A stretch of 64,000 bases of DNA from Tubiluchus corallicola. Taxonomy: Eukaryota; Priapulida; Priapulimorpha; Priapulimorphida; Tubiluchidae. This document shows positions 59,069 through 64,000 of this stretch, in pieces. Position numbers and translations under genes: made by a program. The stretch is from assembly GCA_030141605.1 (NCBI GenBank), contig JAQGDQ010000316.1:72501-136500 (forward strand). Direction: 5' to 3'. Each line of letters starts with the position of its first letter. Within the stretch, counting starts at the first letter, position 1. Under the pieces are notes generated by a model. It did no database searches, was not told the origin of the DNA, and saw only the letters and a program-made list of their open reading frames with translations.

Positions 59069-62000
59069 TTACAGTTCACAGTTATCATAACGATAACAAA
59101 TTTTATTAACTATCCATTGTTTGAATGATGAAACTCGGGTGTATATGCCTGGATCGCCATCCACCTGACATCCCTCAGGACCCCACGACGTGATACCAAC
59201 GAGCTCTTTAGTATCTTCTGTAACCATTGGGCCTCCCGAATCGCCCTAAAATAAAGCAGTTTTAATTTATATAAGCTTACTTTGATGTGAGGTACTCCAT
59301 GAGGACAGCTATGGCCGTAATTCATGAATGGAAGAATCAATAATCGCAATTTTGGGTTGCAAGAGTCACTTCAAAGGTAGTCACACAGTAGTCTAGTCTT
59401 TGCTAAACAATTACATTATATTTTACTACATTAAATGTTTTTGTAGGTTTGTAATACACAAAAAATGAGCTTTCAAACAAAATTATATAAATGTATCCAG
59501 TAGGACTAAGGAATTTATTAAATTTTATTAAATAAAAATACCACAAGCATTTTATTTAAATTAGCACAAGACAGATAAATTACGTAATTTTACTAACATC
59601 GCAGGTTCCGGTTTTGTCCTTCAAATTTCCAGCACAGATCGTGTTACCAGCGATGTCCCATTTATTAACTTTGTTCTTTAACTTTTTATAGCACTTTCTA
59701 TTGGGAACAACAAACACAACAACTGTTTTAAGGACCTCTGAATATGTCCCACCTAAAAAATTCATTAATATAAATATTTGGTACTATTCAGGTAAGAACT
59801 TGGTACACGAAAACTATTTCTTTCAAAATATGTTATCGTCATAATAATATTTGCAAGGCACTTTAAAATACATTTTCTTGACCAGAATTCGTTGTACATT
59901 ATTCACTTTTAAATTTATATGAGATCGCCATTTTTGTTACAATAAAGTAATGTCAAACAGCGTCTACATTCCAGGTTCATTGTATTAATAATAATGTAAT
60001 GATTAGTAGTTTCATAAACTTTGGTGATATTAATTTTCAAGCTTAATTACTGATTAATCTTCCACACGTTGTTTTTCAGTGAAACTTAATTTAAGTGTTT
60101 GTTTATTAAAAATGATAGAAAATTTTCCAAACTGACATCTTGATTGGATACTGAAGTAATATATCTAATTAACACACTCTCGATCTCATTTTCTTTGAGA
60201 ACTGAGTTTCTAATAACATTTAGTAATACTCTCCATTTTTATACTTACGGTAATAATCTATAGAACCAAATCCAGACACTCGAACCAGTTTATTATTATA
60301 GCGGTCATTTCCGGAAGGTAAGCTAACTGTGCCAACCCTGTAATCCGTCAAATCCACTGGAGGATCAAATCTTATCAGAGCTATGTCATATCGCGTACCT
60401 TTGTCAATATTCCAGCGAGTATGGATAATAACTTCAGAGGCCTTAACAGAATGTAAAATTATTTCATACATTTAATAGGATCCAATTAAAGTCCTAATAA
60501 TTAACATCATGAGAAGTTAGATACCTAAGTTTGAATTACATTTAAAGATATTCAAGGTACATTATCCTTCATGAAGTGAAAATGAAGTGAGAAAAAACAA
60601 CTTTTTTTCATACCTCCCTGAATTGTGTCCAATCTGTTTCATTGTATAAGCCGAAGAAGAGTTCAACATCATACGTCTTTCCCCTAAACATTTAAAATGA
60701 AATAGATTATAACTATGTGTGGCAAACATCTGCACGTAGTTGGCAACCCTGTCACTCCTATCTATGTTAAACAATATTCAATTGTACTACGCATATTACA
60801 CCTGTATAGCTAAAGATTCTGTTGTTATGCAAATTGTTCATATACAACTTCCAATTCCATCTGCATTTCTTTCCCTTATTTTTTTATTTCTTTCATTTGC
60901 TTTCCTTTCAGGTTGCGCATATCGAACTTTTGATCCTATCTGTGGTAAATGTTGTGCCATGATGTAGTAAATATCAGCATGATTTTTTAGCAATTAAATA
61001 CTGTTTTCGTGAATTTAATGAGTGTGCATGTAGTGCTGATCTGTTGATAATTTTAGATGTGCTGAAAAGAATGTGTGTTAGTTATTTCTTAGTAGATTGC
61101 TTTTACCACATTCATTTAGGTTAACTTACTAACTCAAAGTGTACACATTAAAGTGCAAATGAAGATATTATATACTACAACCTTATTATATTTATATTAT
61201 TTTTTCTTTTCTGATATGTTATATAATATGATATATATATATATTTATATTCTATATTCTATATAATATACGTATTAAAGCATATAAATATCATAAATTG
61301 TATCATATATTATTATATATTGTAATATTACTTAGGAAAGGAAAAAAATAAAAGCAGGAATAAAAATTAAACAACATATTACCTTTATTCTTACTTTAGT
61401 AGTAGACTTTGTAGACTTTAGTAGAACAAGAAAACTCTTCATTTACATGATGTTTAAAAACTTTGTCTTGAAATTTTATATCACTTACATACACTGACTT
61501 AAAAATTTAAACTCCAGCAATGACAGTTTTGCAGCCATTTTGATGTTTTATTTCAAATAAGTTTAGATAACACTGAGTGAAGTTTGAAAAAATAATCAGA
61601 GCATTCACAGAGCACACATGACTGACTAAGTAAAATATAAAATTACTGTATCTTGTCAATGAGATTAAAATACATTTTTTGGTTAGTAAGTGGTGCACCT
61701 TGGCGGGAAGTCCATGTCATTTTACCAATTCGTAAAAACATTTTAAAAAATAATAATTTTCTTTTGTAGTTACATAAAACTTTTATGCAGTTAAGCAAAA
61801 AGCTAACTAAAATAGATTTGCTTGGAAATAATTTTTGACAATTTTAAGGCATTTTAAAACATATATCATGTGGCCCTATTCTTCTCCTATAAGTTAAACG
61901 AATACGGAAACATCAAACTTCTAAGAGATAACTAATTAACATAGACTTGTCAACACAACTAACAAAACACTTACCAAAAACACTTATTATGAAACAAAAA

Positions 62001-63698
62001 GAGGTGAAGCAGGAAGATTATTAGCAAAGGAGTTTTGTCGGGCAGTTTTCATAAATTTGACACTAAAGATACTTTTGTCAGATCTTACCTTTTGTGTCTG
62101 ATAAGGTTTTATTTTGAGACTGAACCTGATGGATACTCAACAAAAATGACACACAACGTGTCTGTTACATAAAAAAGCGAAAGAAAAACAAAAACAACCA
62201 ACGAAGCAATGGAAATTTTCAGCAAATTATTCATAAAAATGTATAAAAATATAGATATAACTAATTAAGATAAAAACTAGGAAACAAACTACGTACTTTA
62301 CTGTATGAATGTACATACTAACAAGCGAACGATTTTAATGAATCGACTTACCTAAAGTATTTGTCGTCTATACAGTGGGCAGCTGTCAGAACCCATTCAG
62401 GGTGAATAAGCGAGCCACCACAAATATATATAGCAGACCAAACTTCGACCTAATTAGAAAAACGTCTGTAAAAAACCTATTTATTCGGCTGTATCAGTTT
62501 GTACACAGCTTTAATTATTGTTGTTATTATTATTGTTATATTTGCTATACCTCTGATATCTTCTATGCACACTTCAACACAAACTGTGAAGATCTCCCAT
62601 AGTGTAATTACTTGATAATATGATAACATCAGAAGCTGTTCAAGCTTTGAGCATTGGAAGCAAGAAGATTTAGACATAGAGACATTTAAACATCTTCAGT
62701 TTGAAAAAAAAACTTCCAGTTTTCCAGTTGTGAACACAAGTGACAGTGAAACATTTAAGTTTCAAAAACTCTAATTATTTGTGACGTTGTTTTTTTCAAA
62801 AAGGTTCACAGACGAGACACAATAATTAACGTTTTCTTTACATCGACCAAAGATTTTAAATATCAAATAACTATTTCAGACCAAACGTTTTTTCATTTTA
62901 TAAAATATCTAAAATATAAATAAAACAGAATTAGGTAATATGGGATTTCTCCTGGACTTGCATTATAGATGCATTTAAGCTTCGAAAACTCCTATTATTT
63001 GTTTAATTGTTTTTTTCAAAAAGGTTCACAGACAAGACACAATAATTAACTTTTTTTCTTCACATCGACTAAAGATTTTAAATATTAAATAACAATTTGA
63101 GAGCCAACTTTATTTAAGTTTGTAAAAAATAAAAAACATCTAAAACATATATATATAAAAAAGAATTACGAAATATGGGATTTGTCCTGGACTTGCATAA
63201 TTTCCATTTATAATGCTACCGGCAATTGCAGCTTTGCCATTGTTGCGAAGAGCTGAAAAACAAGTGAGATGACGACAAAGATATTCTCTTGCTTAGAGAG
63301 TAAAGAAATGTGGCATTAGTGACCAAGCTATGTGCACTTTTTAAGCCCTGTGGTGCCAGATGTATCAAACTTTAATACATTATTATTATTTGTAGGAATT
63401 CTAGAGTGCTATTACTTGTACTTGACACCAGACAAAAATCTGGGAGATTGTCAGCCTGTTTTAAATAAAACGTGGAAACTTAGTATTCGTATTAGTGATT
63501 ACATCATAAAGCTTGTAACTCGTTGTGCTAAGTGAAATCCTTTAATCATGAATCAGTTTACTGCATTACTGGTTTTATATTAGACTAGATATTACAAGCA
63601 TACGTACGCCTTCCTTTTGGCCTGGGCCCAAAACTCCTATTTTCGGACAGATGAACGCTAACCAACAACAACACTGCACAGGTGATAACGACTTTCAT
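59069..63698 (-). CDS. S1A serine protease, secreted zymogen (gene 3)
   Basis: Seven coding exons, minus strand: 63698-63608, 63252-63170, 62449-62352, 60683-60614, 60441-60249, 59752-59598, 59245-59069; 288 aa. Signal peptide [18 protein letters not shown], propeptide ending [13 protein letters not shown]. Triad His83 (LTAAHC), Asp133 (RYDIALI), Ser233 (GDSGGP). The residue equivalent to 189 is Gly (TGTCDGDSGGP), position 226 Gly (PGIYTRV). Shortest C-terminal tail of the three (YRYDNCEL). An acceptor (CAGTAG, exon edge 63720) lies 22 bases before the ATG, so a noncoding first exon and promoter are expected beyond the right end of the window. Same exon phases as genes 1 and 2. Confidence 0.9.
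61190..61345. repeat. AT-only low-complexity tract
   Basis: TATATAAT/ATATAT-rich stretch in intron 3 of protease gene 3, just before the dispersed repeat. Confidence 0.8.
61380..61860 (+). repeat. Dispersed repeat, copy B (in intron 3 of protease gene 3)
   Basis: Same orientation as 23395-23850. Shared blocks as listed there. Its presence in an intron here and in intergenic DNA 38 kb away supports a transposed repeat rather than a gene exon. Confidence 0.7.
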
Positions 63699-64000
63699 CT
63701 TGGCTCCTGGTTGCTGAGGCCTACTGTGAAAATAAACAATATTCATGCATCCTATGTTGAAAAAGATAGATTAAGGAGGGCGTGGCTGAAGATGGATTTT
63801 CTAAAAGATGAGACGCTTAAAAACCTCAAGTTTCAAACTGAGTAGTGAGTAAGTTTTATTTTTAAGCTTGACTTTTCAACTCACATAAATATGTGATTTT
63901 AAAGCCTATAAAACATTTTGAATTTAAGAGAACGCACTGCATTTTGGGTTTTCTTTGATTGAAAATGAAATGCATTTCCTACATTTCCTACATTGCCTAA

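Overview
The window reads as nuclear DNA of an invertebrate animal. It is AT-rich, its genes are split by GT-AG introns into short exons, polyadenylation signals are AATAAA, and it is crowded with microsatellites, minisatellites and retroelement pieces. A short TTAGGG-type telomere-like tract and a 5S rRNA sequence that resembles (from memory) mollusc/annelid 5S hint at a non-arthropod animal, perhaps a lophotrochozoan. The species cannot be named from sequence alone. Nothing bacterial is present.

Layout. 0-2.1 kb: a decayed LINE (non-LTR retrotransposon) next to a TC tract. 3.0-6.8 kb: a two-exon plus-strand gene for a leucine-rich-repeat, single-pass membrane protein; its intron is largely filled by a 39-bp minisatellite. 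7.4-7.8 kb: an 87-bp tandem repeat. 8.6-10.2 kb: a broken cadherin-repeat gene. 10.9-15.6 kb: a repeat complex with 28-bp satellite at both sides, a ~0.5-kb inverted repeat, and 1.25 kb of GACAGAGA satellite in the middle. 18.0-19.3 kb: tentative exons of a small secreted cysteine-rich protein. 19.4-20.1 kb: a disrupted ankyrin-repeat gene. 21.3-22.0 kb: a retroelement-like insert inside a TC tract. 25.2-31.5 kb: two almost identical Gypsy-type gag-protease-RT segments in arrays of an 89-bp satellite, plus a dimer of a short LTR-like unit in the opposite orientation.

From 35 kb to the right edge lies a tandem cluster of three paralogous chymotrypsin-fold (S1A) serine protease genes, all on the minus strand. 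Each has seven coding exons with the same order and intron phases. I could assemble each by hand into an intact reading frame (302, 306 and 288 aa) with signal peptide, complete His-Asp-Ser triad and an unusual activation site (Ser before IING). TATA boxes and noncoding first exons are visible for the first two; the third gene's promoter lies beyond the window. Shared introns and flanks show tandem duplication with later sequence exchange.

The most striking observation is in protease gene 1. The intron end just before its activation-peptide exon carries exactly 29 copies of a 45-bp unit, and each copy holds a complete 3' splice site (branch-point-like CTGAC, pyrimidine tract, CAG) plus the first six bases of the exon. 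A second notable pattern is that several retroelement tails sit inside GA/TC microsatellites always in the same orientation, which suggests a microsatellite-targeting non-LTR element.
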